9,267 nt of DNA from CAZWMK01 sp964635065 (lineage in GTDB: Bacteria; Pseudomonadota; Alphaproteobacteria; Sphingomonadales; Sphingomonadaceae), in the NCBI GenBank assembly GCA_964635065.1, contig CAZWMK010000093.1, positions 1 through 9,267 of the forward strand, given 5' to 3'. The notes beneath the pieces are model-generated. The model did no database searches. It saw only the letters and a program-made list of their open reading frames with translations, and had not been told where the DNA came from. The translations under genes and the position numbers were made by a program. Positions 1 to 6,542 of this stretch are shown piece by piece; position 1 is the stretch's first letter, and each line of letters starts with the position of its first letter.

Positions 1-1
1 T

Positions 2-535
2 CCCGCAACCTGCAATATCACCCAACTTGTTGACGGAATGACCGCGGGCAAAGCTAGGCGCCTTTCTGATGTTGCGCTCCACACTATTGGGGCCGCGTTC
101 GAGATCGCCGTGCCTGCCGCGTTCACGCTCGAGAGTACTGATCATGGCTTGATGTTCATCGCTCGGGGCGATGTTGAGGCCGCGGTCAATGGTCTGATGG
201 CGCGTGGCGGCCGCTATGGGGAATCGAAATGGGCGTCGCTCCAAGCCGCCGAAAAGGTGCTCAAGGCCGCGATCGATCGCGCTGGCCTGAAGTACGGCTT
301 CACCCATGGGCTTGCTGGCCTGTGCAAGACCCTCGCCGATACCGGCCTGAACTTCAACGCCGACGCTCAGGTAGCCGCGATCCAGTGCAAACCCGGCATT
401 CGCTATGGCGAGGAACCTTGTTCACGCGACGAGGCACTGGCGGCCCATCGTGCCTCGCTCGAGCTCGTAAATATCCTGCGTGAAGCCGGCGCGAAGTTCG
501 AGCAGGGCATTGGCGGGCTCCAACGATCAAGCTGA
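2..535 (+). CDS. HEPN-like protein, 5' end outside the window
   Basis: The reading frame is open from the first bases of the window, so the gene probably begins upstream; the first internal ATG is at 38 and has no clear Shine-Dalgarno sequence, so I treat it as internal. Counting from that ATG (165 residues), residues 60-150 are largely helical and have the look of a HEPN domain: a charged helix ESKWASLQAAEKVLKAAI, then the THGL turn at 89-92, then RYGE at 122-125 followed by a long second helix with AHRASLELV. HEPN proteins act as RNases, as toxin partners, or as helper domains of nucleotidyltransferases; I see no partner gene here because the upstream side is cut off. The N-terminal 55 residues are unassigned. 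It is the only convincing plus-strand gene in the left part and is convergent with the gene ending at 749. The HEPN assignment is a resemblance by eye, not a firm call. Confidence 0.55.
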   Translation, partial: PATCNITQLVDGMTAGKARRLSDVALHTIGAAFEIAVPAAFTLESTDHGLMFIARGDVEAAVNGLMARGGRYGESKWASLQAAEKVLKAAIDRAGLKYGFTHGLAGLCKTLADTGLNFNADAQVAAIQCKPGIRYGEEPCSRDEALAAHRASLELVNILREAGAKFEQGIGGLQRSS

Positions 536-725
536 GGTTCGGCGAGGCGGGCGGGGGCGATCGGCTCGTGGCTGATCGCGGACTGTGACGCACGCGGCGT
601 TCCGACGTTCGCGGCTCGGGATTATTAGGCGAGCCGGGAGATCGATATCAGGCGTGGATGAAGGGCAACTCACCACAAACGCCGCGCAATTATCGGCTGA
701 GCGACTATCGCCTACCTGAAGGATT

Positions 726-738
726 GGCGCGATGCGCC
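726..738 (-). terminator. Small GC hairpin after the membrane gene
   Basis: GGCGC-GAT-GCGCC is a perfect 5-base stem with a 3-base loop, lying 11-23 bases downstream of the minus-strand stop at 749 and between two convergent genes. No T-tract follows on either strand, so a terminator role is weakly supported. Confidence 0.2.
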
Positions 739-748
739 GGCCGTTAAG

Positions 749-1195
749 CTAGCCCGTCTTCGGCTTCTTTTTGATGAGCCAGACGAACCCGCCGAGCCGC
801 CGCCATTTGACGCAGAGCGAGACGAACTGCCCGAACAGTCCGAGCGCGAGCAGACCGACGACTATGGCGTTGACAACGGCGAGTGCCTTTGCATCGTCGA
901 ATGAACAAGCCTTCCACATGCATTGACCCGCCTCGTGCAGGATCGGCCAAATATGGTGAAGCAGGATCAAGAAGGTGGCGATCGCGGTTGCGAGCAGTGG
1001 CAATGACCGCGTGAACAGCACCCATCGCACAGACGCCCGAGATTCACCGTCGTTCGCATTCCCGCCGATGTTGGGTTTGAGCGCGAGCGCGGCTGCCACA
1101 TCCGTCTGCCAAAGGACGAATAGCACCGCTAGGCTCGCCGAAACCAGCGTTGCGGCGACAAGTACTTGATCGAGATTGCCCGCTTCAGCGATCAT
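749..1195 (-). CDS. Small three-helix membrane protein
   Basis: A 148-residue protein of unknown family. Three hydrophobic stretches are visible: about residues 9-30, 59-80 and 103-127. The C-terminal tail is very basic (KWRRLGG and KKKPK), which by the positive-inside rule puts it in the cytoplasm and the N-terminus outside. The loop between helices 2 and 3 would then face the periplasm and contains two cysteines (92 and 97) that could form a disulfide. The ATG at 1195 overlaps the 3' end of the upstream gene (stop at 1185) by 11 bases, and a purine-rich GAGGGCGGAA sits directly before it, so translation is probably coupled. The overlap suggests that the two products work together, the first being soluble and the second in the inner membrane. 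No enzymatic motif is visible. Function unknown. Confidence 0.7.
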   Translation of the reverse strand: MIAEAGNLDQVLVAATLVSASLAVLFVLWQTDVAAALALKPNIGGNANDGESRASVRWVLFTRSLPLLATAIATFLILLHHIWPILHEAGQCMWKACSFDDAKALAVVNAIVVGLLALGLFGQFVSLCVKWRRLGGFVWLIKKKPKTG

Positions 1196-1778
1196 TTCCG
1201 CCCTCGGCAGGAGGGGTGAGTACCTTGATCAGATAGTCTTTGGAGCCGGGGTCCATTCCGTAGAGGCTGGCGCTACCCTCTGCCAGTCGAACAAGTGTCA
1301 TCGGCTCATCTGCCCCGCGGAGCAGATCGTTCAGTTTGCGGACCATGGCCACATTGTCGATGGAGACGAAATGCTTGCCGGCTTTCGCGCCTTCGTCCGG
1401 TTTTGCTGCGGTGACGTAGGCCAAAAGTGCAGCGTTGTAGATGGGTCCGACGCTGACATCGTGTTTTGCCGAGACATTCTGAACAAGTGTCGCGGCTCCA
1501 GTTGTGGTCATCTTGAACAGTCGGCCAAGTTCTGCCGGCTTGGGGATTGCGCCGAGGCCATGGCGAATGATCGCTACTAAACGGCGTTCGCGTACGTCAG
1601 TCGCACTGGTGATCGGCGCGGCGCCGGTGAACATGTCGATATATTCGTGGGCCGCGGCCTTTACGTAAGGTTCGAGCTTCGCACCGAGCTCCCCTTCAGT
1701 GCAGCCGAACAAGTCGCGCAAGACGCGCATCGTCGCGTCGTCTAGCTGTAGGTCGGTCGTGATCTTCACATTTGTCAT
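1185..1778 (-). CDS. Unknown soluble protein with helix-turn-helix-like segment
   Basis: A 197-residue protein when started at the ATG at 1778, where GGAAAG lies 9 bases upstream; the frame stays open to an earlier ATG at 1841 (218 residues), but that extension is basic and low in complexity and looks untranslated. The N-terminal part (residues 10-55) is helical. Residues 63-72 form a basic amphipathic stretch (RERRLVAIIR). Residues 79-105 (PKPAELGRLFKM, then TTTGAATLVQNV) read like a helix-turn-helix, so DNA binding is possible. The C-terminal part has no recognised motif, and there is no signal peptide or membrane segment. It overlaps the membrane protein gene downstream by 11 bases, forming a two-gene unit. 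I do not recognise the family. Confidence 0.65.
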   Translation of the reverse strand: MTNVKITTDLQLDDATMRVLRDLFGCTEGELGAKLEPYVKAAAHEYIDMFTGAAPITSATDVRERRLVAIIRHGLGAIPKPAELGRLFKMTTTGAATLVQNVSAKHDVSVGPIYNAALLAYVTAAKPDEGAKAGKHFVSIDNVAMVRKLNDLLRGADEPMTLVRLAEGSASLYGMDPGSKDYLIKVLTPPAEGGNDR

Positions 1779-2500
1779 CACGATAATCTTTCCGTTTTGT
1801 CGGCGTGCGCCCCTGCTGTCATGCCGCCGTGCAACGATCAAGACAATCGATCCTGCTTGCCGGCGGCTGCGGACCTATTTCTCAACCTGTCGAACGGCGG
1901 CTATTCGCAAGCTGGTCCCGAAAGCGCAAAGTTCTTCCGGCCCGTTGCGGTCGCTGTGCGCGATCAGAGAGGCGAACGCCAGGCGTCCGGTATAGGCGAC
2001 GAACCTGCCGCTGAACCTGTTACGAGGGAACGACCGGGAAGTCCCAGATGCGGCGCTCTTCTTCGGGCAACACGCGACCAGAACCAGTCGTTGAGCTTAG
2101 CCACTGTCAAAATCCGGTGTCGAAAAAAGTTGCCGATGGCGCGCACCAAGCCCGCTCACTGTTTCGTCCGAACGTCGGCTTCCCTATTTCTGACGAACTG
2201 AACAGACATGCAACAAGGGGCCCACGAGCTGCCGAGCTACTGCAGAGATCAGCAGCCCAGCAGCGATGCGCCCTCAAACATCGGTCAATCCACGACCAAT
2301 GGCTGGCACTGAAGAACTAACGCCGAACTACGACGGCTTTTCTGGCGCGCATATGCATAACGCTACCCGCCGGAGAACACCTGCGGACATACCCTAAGGT
2401 CGGCGCGCACTAAATCGGGATCAGAAGCTCGGTGTCGAGCCGCTATGCGATGGACGGGTGAAGCGGAGGCCAGGCGTGGCATAAAGCCAGCCTTAACGAA
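1779..2500. other. Non-coding or degenerate stretch
   Basis: About 720 bases lie between two minus-strand genes. Open frames occur on both strands but none has a good start, a ribosome binding site or protein-like composition. Some minus-strand pieces read more like decayed coding sequence than random DNA, for instance a frame across about 2090-2190 beginning SSSEIGKPTFGRNSER and another frame ending near 1880 with RIAAVRQVEK, each interrupted by stops. I take this as a possible gene relic that I cannot identify. The 60 bases next to 1778 presumably contain the promoter for the two-gene unit; only a weak match is visible (TTGTCT, 17 bases, CATGAC). Confidence 0.4.
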
Positions 2501-3364
2501 TCAGATTGGTCTCGTAGTGCCGACCGAGAGCAACTGGAAAGTAGGGTCGAACGTGAGCTCGGCCTTCTTCTCTAGTTCGCTGCTGAAAGCAGCGGTGATT
2601 GAGGCAATCTGGGTCGGATTAACTTGCCCGCCAAGGGTTGCGGTAAGCTCAGAAGAAAAGTTCTCGACGAGTTCACTGCTTGCTGATGCTTTCTCAAGCT
2701 TGTATCCAGTGAGTGATGCAACCAATTGCTTATTGTTTGCTTTCAACCACGCCGCGCAAGTTCGCAAGCCAGGTGTTGCGTCGTCTGAACTCATGGCGGA
2801 AAACACTTCTGGATTGATCTCGACGAAGCGATAGGTTCCGCTTACATCGAGCGCTCTGCTGCTAGAGCGTCGGTATGAAGCCTTGATCGCTGCGACGACA
2901 TCGTTGGTTTGCGAAGCTGGAATGCCAGCGGCCTTTGCTATCGCGACTGCATCGAGGCCACTACTGGCACTAACGAGTTTCTTTGCCTTCACGGAAAAAC
3001 GAACCGCGTTGGATTGCGGAGTTTTGAGGTAATCGATCCCCTTGGCAGCGGCAAAATCCTGCAAAGCATTCGAGCCTGACAGATTGCCGCAATAGCCATA
3101 GCCCTTGGCCATCGCGCGGTTATGGATACGCCCAAGATACTCCGAGTAGATAGGCGTGCCATCCAGCTCCAGATTAAGGTGCCGGCGGGCACTGCCGATG
3201 TAAGTACTTGTCGTACCAAGACTTTCTTGAACACACTTCGACGTGCTAGCGGCAGGACATATATCGTTTTTGGCGATCTTTACCCCGAGGATTCTCACAT
3301 TGGCAAAGCTTGGAACGGAAATCGCTGCGACGCAAAATGCTGTCGCCATAAGGATTTTTCTCAT
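2501..3364 (-). CDS. Exported protein of unknown function
   Basis: A 287-residue protein with a clear Sec signal peptide: basic start MRKIL, hydrophobic core to about residue 18 and a likely cleavage after SFA at residue 21. I chose the ATG at 3364 because GAGGGG lies 7 bases upstream; two earlier in-frame ATGs (3370 and 3385) are too close to or before that site. The mature part has four cysteines (36, 44, 92, 203), enough for two disulfides in the periplasm. The middle (about 130-170) is rich in Ala and Ser with alternating short helices, and the C-terminal third carries two similar SSEL-containing segments near 229-240 and 261-265. No lipobox, outer-membrane signature or catalytic motif is seen. 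It stands alone, and its lower GC content than the recombinase module to the right suggests a different origin. Function unknown. Confidence 0.75.
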   Translation of the reverse strand: MRKILMATAFCVAAISVPSFANVRILGVKIAKNDICPAASTSKCVQESLGTTSTYIGSARRHLNLELDGTPIYSEYLGRIHNRAMAKGYGYCGNLSGSNALQDFAAAKGIDYLKTPQSNAVRFSVKAKKLVSASSGLDAVAIAKAAGIPASQTNDVVAAIKASYRRSSSRALDVSGTYRFVEINPEVFSAMSSDDATPGLRTCAAWLKANNKQLVASLTGYKLEKASASSELVENFSSELTATLGGQVNPTQIASITAAFSSELEKKAELTFDPTFQLLSVGTTRPI

Positions 3365-3371
3365 GCTCATT

Positions 3372-3377
3372 CCCCTC
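3372..3377 (-). promoter_or_regulatory. Ribosome binding site deciding the exported-protein start
   Basis: GAGGGG on the minus strand sits 7 bases before the ATG at 3364. It would be only 1 base from the ATG at 3370 and lies inside the frame of the one at 3385, so it selects the 287-residue form, which also gives the best signal peptide. Confidence 0.6.
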
Positions 3378-3399
3378 GATGACATGGATCGCCACTATC

Positions 3400-3428
3400 A
3401 TTAAAACTAGTTTGCTCCGGCTTGGCCA
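3400..3428 (-). promoter_or_regulatory. Possible sigma-70-type promoter of the exported protein
   Basis: On the minus strand, TGGCCA (3423-3428) and TTTAAT (3400-3405) are separated by 17 bases, matching the -35 and -10 consensus at 4 and 5 of 6 positions. The -10 ends about 35 bases before the ATG at 3364, leaving room for a short leader. Confidence 0.4.
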
Positions 3429-3493
3429 GCAGTTTCTACATCAGCGGTCATGCTTGAAGTCGGGTGGTCTCATAGTGTTTTAAGACCATCGCC

Positions 3494-3652
3494 ATGTCTA
3501 CTGAGGAGTTGCATCTGCCTAAAAGCAGACAGTATGCTCCGGCGCAGTTGGCGATATACGATGACATCGCGCGAACGATCGTTGACCGTCTGCTTCCGAC
3601 GAGAACTGACGGTCAAGCTGTGGAATGGGAACGGCAGTTTTGTCCCCAATGA
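3494..3652 (+). CDS. Short ORF, possible 5' remnant of an interrupted gene
   Basis: An ATG-started frame of 52 residues begins MSTEELHLPKSRQYAPAQLA and continues with an amphipathic helix (IYDDIARTIVDRLL). This composition is typical of a real soluble bacterial protein and unlike the random frames around it. The last dozen residues (VEWERQFCPQ) look less natural and run into the non-coding repeat region. There is no strong ribosome binding site. It may be the N-terminus of a gene cut by arrival of the element whose repeats begin just to the right, a small complete protein, or chance. I do not recognise the family. Confidence 0.3.
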   Translation: MSTEELHLPKSRQYAPAQLAIYDDIARTIVDRLLPTRTDGQAVEWERQFCPQ

Positions 3653-3693
3653 CGCCCTGCCCGAGGTGATTCGGCCAAGGGTGCACGATTCCC

Positions 3694-3821
3694 GATTCCG
3701 GCTTTGGGAATTGAACCCATTTTGAATTTAGCTTTGATGGACCGATTGATGGACGGGCGCTCTAAACGCCCAATAAAATATATGGAATTCAAAATCTTGC
3801 TTCGGGAATTGGATTCCGGCT
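3694..3821. repeat. Shuffled duplicate of two short motifs
   Basis: GATTCCGGCT occurs at 3694-3703 and again at 3812-3821. GCTTTGGGAATTG at 3701-3713 matches GCTTCGGGAATTG at 3799-3811 with one difference. The two units are in opposite order at the two sites, so this is a rearranged duplication rather than a simple tandem repeat. Confidence 0.6.
3719..3795. repeat. Inverted repeat with an inner GC hairpin
   Basis: ATTTTGAATT (3719-3728) is the exact reverse complement of AATTCAAAAT (3786-3795). Near the middle of the 57-base interval is a second inverted repeat, GGGCG (3755-3759) and CGCCC (3767-3771), with a 7-base loop. Together they could form a cruciform, or mark a recombinase or regulator binding site. 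No T-tract follows, so it does not look like a terminator. Confidence 0.5.
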
Positions 3822-4066
3822 CGGCCACATTCCGCAAAACCTCCATAAACATATACGTCGCCTAGAAGCGCGCGTTTCTGCGGCTTTCAGCGCTCTTGCA
3901 CAGGGTGTTGCGCGTCTCCGCGTGGGCGCTAAACAGGCTGGTTTTGGCCCAAATTGCCAAGAGTCTCTGAGAGGCAAACAGCAGTGACGGATTTGCGCTG
4001 GCGCCTTGGCTTGTCCCGGTTCAGTGGTGTCCCTTTAAGTGGGCCGATGACGCGCGCACTTCACGT

Positions 4067-4278
4067 AACAGGGATTTTTGATCGTTTTCAGCCCAAAAAC
4101 AGGGGCGGCGGCATCTGGTCTCAGAGTTGGTCGAGAATTATGCAGGCGATATCATATGGTTGGGTGTGAACATTCCACTTTCCTGTTATTCCCCGGAACA
4201 GGGGTGCAAATCGCCCATAACAGGGCCGCAATTCGCACTGAACAGGGCCTATAATCGACGTAACAGGGAATAACAGCG
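4067..4278 (+). repeat. Helically spaced AACAGGG array
   Basis: AACAGGG occurs in direct orientation at 4067, 4098, 4197, 4219, 4241 and 4262 (first base of each), with a one-mismatch copy AACAGCG at 4272. Start-to-start distances are 31, 99, 22, 22, 21 and 10 bases, so the right-hand copies lie near whole numbers of helical turns. One inverted copy, CCTGTT at 4182-4187, pairs with the copy at 4197. The array ends 13 bases from the recombinase stop codon. Such phasing suits cooperative protein binding, with the recombinase or a small partner protein as the first candidates; this is inference. Confidence 0.65.
4182..4204. repeat. CCTGTT / AACAGG inverted pair
   Basis: CCTGTT at 4182-4187 and AACAGG at 4197-4202 form a 6-base inverted repeat around ATTCCCCGG. 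A competing small hairpin, CCCC (4191-4194) with GGGG (4201-4204), overlaps it. It is the only place in the array where the motif is found on both strands. Confidence 0.5.
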
Positions 4279-4291
4279 ATGCGGCATGGCA

Positions 4292-5890
4292 TCAGGCCAG
4301 CCCGAAGAGCTGGCGCTGTGCATCCCAGTCGAGCGGCAGGTCACGCGATAGCAGTTTCGCTGCATCGATCACCACTGGCAACGTCCCCAAGAGCAGCGCC
4401 TTCTGGATATCAGGCGCGAGCAGGCCGATCGCGATGCGGTCGCGCGTCCAGGCATTATTGGGTGCGGACATGTTGACATGCTGGTCGGGATCGAGCGGCG
4501 AGGCGCTCAGTTCACACAGCTTGCGATGCGCCGTGCGCACCAGGTCCGCAAGCGCGGCGCGCTGATCTGACTGCGCATCCTGCGGCACCGCCAGCGTGCG
4601 TCCGCGGATTGCTGGACGACGGTCGAACTGCAGCCGCAGACCCTGCGCGATGATTCTGGCGTGGGGATCGATCTGTCGTGCCCGTTCAAGGATTGCCTCG
4701 TCACAGGCGGTGAGCTGGTCCGTGCGCAATGTCACTGCAAACTGATCCGCGAGGCAGTCAATGCGTTCGATGGCGTCGAGTACCTCGTCTGCTGACGCGT
4801 CCGCACCGAAGAGTGGTACCAGCCGGTCGCATAGAAACCGTTCGGTCCGCTCGGCCGAGAGCCGCAGCCCGGTTCGTTTTTCTGTTGTGATGCCTCGTCC
4901 ACCGGGCAGCAGTGATGCACTGGTGTAATAGCGATAGATCCGCTTGCCGCGGCCATGACCAAAGGTCGGCCGCAACGCCTGACCATCGGCATCGAAGATC
5001 CGGCCCGCCAGCGGACTTGTCACTGCCCGGCTGCGCCGCCTGACGCGCTGCTGGCGGTGTTCGCCGAGCAACTTCTCGACGGCGACGAACTGCGCCCGCG
5101 TGATGATCGCGGGATGGTCCCCACGATGGACCTTGCCCTTGTGGACGATCTCGCCGCGATAGATGCGGTTCTTGAGGATATGCGCCAGCGCCCCGCAGCG
5201 TAGCGGGAGTCCGCCGTGCGTGCGTCCGCGGCTGGATGTCCAGCGCTTCGAACGGATACCGTCTGCCGCCAGCTGCTGTGCCACCGCTGGCAGCGATCCC
5301 AGTGCGAGATAGCGGTCGAAGATCAGCCGGACCGTCGCGGCTTCAGCCGCGTTGATGACGAGCTTGCGGTCCTGCACGTCATAACCGAGCGGGATATTGC
5401 CGCCCATCCACATGCCGCGCGCCTTGGAAGCGGCGATCTTGTCACGGATGCGCTCGCCGGTAACCTCGCGCTCGAACTGGGCGAAGGACAGCAGCACGTT
5501 CAGGGTCAGCCGACCCATGCTGTTTGTGGTGTTGAACGCCTGCGTCACACTGACGAAGGAAACGTTGTTGCCATCGAAGGTCTCGACGATGCGGGCGAAG
5601 TCCATCAGGCTGCGCGTCAGGCGATCGACCTTGTAGACGACGACAATGTCGATGCGGCCACGTCCGATATCCTCGAGCAGCCGCTTCAAGGCAGGCCGCT
5701 CGATGTTGCCGCCCGACCAGCCACCATCGTCATAGCTGTCGGGCAGGCATTCCCAGCCTTCACCGGCCTGGCTCAATATATAGGCCTCGCAGGCACTGCG
5801 CTGGGCATCAAGACTGTTGAAGGCCTGATCGAGTCCTTCCTCGGTCGACTTGCGGGTGTAGATGGCGCAGCGGAAGCGGGTCCGGCTCAC
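4292..5890 (-). CDS. Large serine recombinase
   Basis: A 532-residue site-specific recombinase that would cut and rejoin DNA through a serine-DNA intermediate, probably to integrate or excise the element. Domains in order: resolvase catalytic domain about 7-155, with nucleophile Ser15 in YTRKSTEEG, the conserved DRLTR at 89-93 and the E-helix segment FEREVTGERIRDK at 139-151; recombinase domain about 165-275 (GGNIPLGY, then ILKNRIYRGEIVHKGK); then a basic linker and a C-terminal half without clear motifs. At 293-322, where many large serine recombinases have a four-cysteine zinc ribbon, the LAGRIFD...YRYY pattern remains but has no CxxC pair. The GTG start at 5890 overlaps the stop of the DUF2924 gene by four bases (GTGA), so it is translationally coupled as the last gene of the module. 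The frame is intact and all visible catalytic residues are present. Confidence 0.93.
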   Translation of the reverse strand: MSRTRFRCAIYTRKSTEEGLDQAFNSLDAQRSACEAYILSQAGEGWECLPDSYDDGGWSGGNIERPALKRLLEDIGRGRIDIVVVYKVDRLTRSLMDFARIVETFDGNNVSFVSVTQAFNTTNSMGRLTLNVLLSFAQFEREVTGERIRDKIAASKARGMWMGGNIPLGYDVQDRKLVINAAEAATVRLIFDRYLALGSLPAVAQQLAADGIRSKRWTSSRGRTHGGLPLRCGALAHILKNRIYRGEIVHKGKVHRGDHPAIITRAQFVAVEKLLGEHRQQRVRRRSRAVTSPLAGRIFDADGQALRPTFGHGRGKRIYRYYTSASLLPGGRGITTEKRTGLRLSAERTERFLCDRLVPLFGADASADEVLDAIERIDCLADQFAVTLRTDQLTACDEAILERARQIDPHARIIAQGLRLQFDRRPAIRGRTLAVPQDAQSDQRAALADLVRTAHRKLCELSASPLDPDQHVNMSAPNNAWTRDRIAIGLLAPDIQKALLLGTLPVVIDAAKLLSRDLPLDWDAQRQLFGLA

Positions 5891-6294
5891 CGGACATTGT
5901 CCTGGCGCAGGCCGAAGAAGCGCGGGCCGTTCCAGCGCTGCCCGGTGATCAACCGGGCGACCTCCGACAGGCTGCCATAGGTCACGCCTTCATAAACGAT
6001 GCCCTTGTCACAAACGATGACCTCGTGACGCTTGCCCGCCCACTCACGCGCAAGGCGGGTGCCGGGCAGGGGCTGCAGTGCAACCTTGTCGTCCTGTTCG
6101 AGCAGCGAGCGGGTGAGGGTATCAAGGCCACCGAACCGCTCGGCCTGGATGCGCCATGCCAGCACCCGGCGCAGCAGGTCGGCGGCGCGGTGGCGGGGCG
6201 GCGTGCCGTAGCGGCCTTCCCAAGCGCGCCGCAGCTGGGCCAGGTTCATCGCTGACAACAACGCGACATCGAAGGGCTCACCCGCACCGCTCAT
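5887..6294 (-). CDS. DUF2924 family protein
   Basis: A 135-residue protein with the marks of the DUF2924 family: an N-terminal helical LRRAWEGRYG with TPPRHRAADLLRR at 31-43, LAWRIQ at 45-50, GGL at 55-57, the PGTRLAREW strand at 77-85, and the C-terminal YGSLSEVARLITGQRWNGPR (106-125) followed by FFGL. Its length is normal and the frame intact. Its ATG overlaps the DUF3489 stop by four bases (ATGA), and its own stop overlaps the recombinase start. The function is not established. The C-terminal part resembles small DNA-binding modules used in phage proteins, and constant linkage with this type of recombinase suggests an accessory or directionality factor; that role is inference. Confidence 0.88.
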   Translation of the reverse strand: MSGAGEPFDVALLSAMNLAQLRRAWEGRYGTPPRHRAADLLRRVLAWRIQAERFGGLDTLTRSLLEQDDKVALQPLPGTRLAREWAGKRHEVIVCDKGIVYEGVTYGSLSEVARLITGQRWNGPRFFGLRQDNVR

Positions 6295-6518
6295 TGTGCG
6301 TCCCCGATCGACCAGAATGCGACACCAGCCTCGATGCGTCGAACTACGCCGTAACCGCGCTTCCGCAGGCGGGTCAGCGCAGCGCGCACGCTGTGCGCGG
6401 CCCAGCCGGTGCGCGCCATGATGGTCTCGAGCGAGGCGCCGCGTCCTCGCAGCATGCGGACGAGACTCTCAGTCTTGCTGCCCTGGCGTGGGGGATCAAT
6501 GCCGGGCTGTCTGGTCAT
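6291..6518 (-). CDS. DUF3489 family small winged-helix protein
   Basis: A 75-residue protein resembling DUF3489: KTESLVRMLRGRGASLETIM (15-34), then ARTGWAAHSVRAALTRLRKR (35-54) forming the helix-turn-helix, then a short wing ending FWSIGDAQ. I start it at the ATG at 6518, where AGGAG lies 6 bases upstream, rather than at an in-frame ATG 24 bases earlier. The basic recognition helix makes DNA binding likely. It sits 24 bases after the stop of the conserved hypothetical gene and overlaps DUF2924 by four bases, so the three last genes of the module form one translational unit. A likely role is regulation of the module or an excisionase-like function for the recombinase; neither is proven. Confidence 0.87.
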   Translation of the reverse strand: MTRQPGIDPPRQGSKTESLVRMLRGRGASLETIMARTGWAAHSVRAALTRLRKRGYGVVRRIEAGVAFWSIGDAQ

Positions 6519-6524
6519 GGGTGG

Positions 6525-6529
6525 CTCCT
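6525..6529 (-). promoter_or_regulatory. Ribosome binding site deciding the DUF3489 start
   Basis: AGGAG on the minus strand is followed by CCACCC and then the ATG at 6518. It lies inside the longer frame, so the short 75-residue form is favoured. Confidence 0.6.
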
Positions 6530-6542
6530 GACGGTCCCGCAC

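Larger units (their letters stand above)
3653..4291. other. Structured non-coding region beyond the recombinase stop
   Basis: About 640 bases without a supported gene. The left half contains partly duplicated short sequences and two inverted repeats (listed separately) in fairly AT-rich DNA; the right half contains the AACAGGG array. The middle (3840-4060) shows one related AAACAGG copy at 3931-3937 and otherwise nothing I can name. From memory, similar AACAGGG-rich spacers lie beside this type of recombinase in other alphaproteobacteria, but I could not check this. The region may be the end of the mobile element. Confidence 0.45.

Noticed and set aside
1797..2201. Plus-strand open frame of 134 codons in the gene-poor stretch
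   Set aside because: No ribosome binding site, low-complexity composition, overlap with the leader of the minus-strand gene, and no recognisable domain.
3702..3721. tRNA T-arm-like sequence (GGTTCAATTCCC on the minus strand)
   Set aside because: The acceptor strand that would follow has no partner at the required distance upstream and no D or anticodon arm can be drawn.
3613..3852. Minus-strand open frame of 79 codons
   Set aside because: It covers the repeat region, has no ribosome binding site, and its composition follows the repeats rather than a protein.
4067..4278. CRISPR array interpretation of the AACAGGG repeats
   Set aside because: The repeat unit is only 7 bases, spacing varies from 10 to 99 bases, and no cas gene is present.
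5216..5980. Long plus-strand open frame of 254 codons
   Set aside because: It lies opposite the recombinase, whose catalytic motifs are clear. The plus-strand product has no recognisable motif and is a GC-driven shadow.
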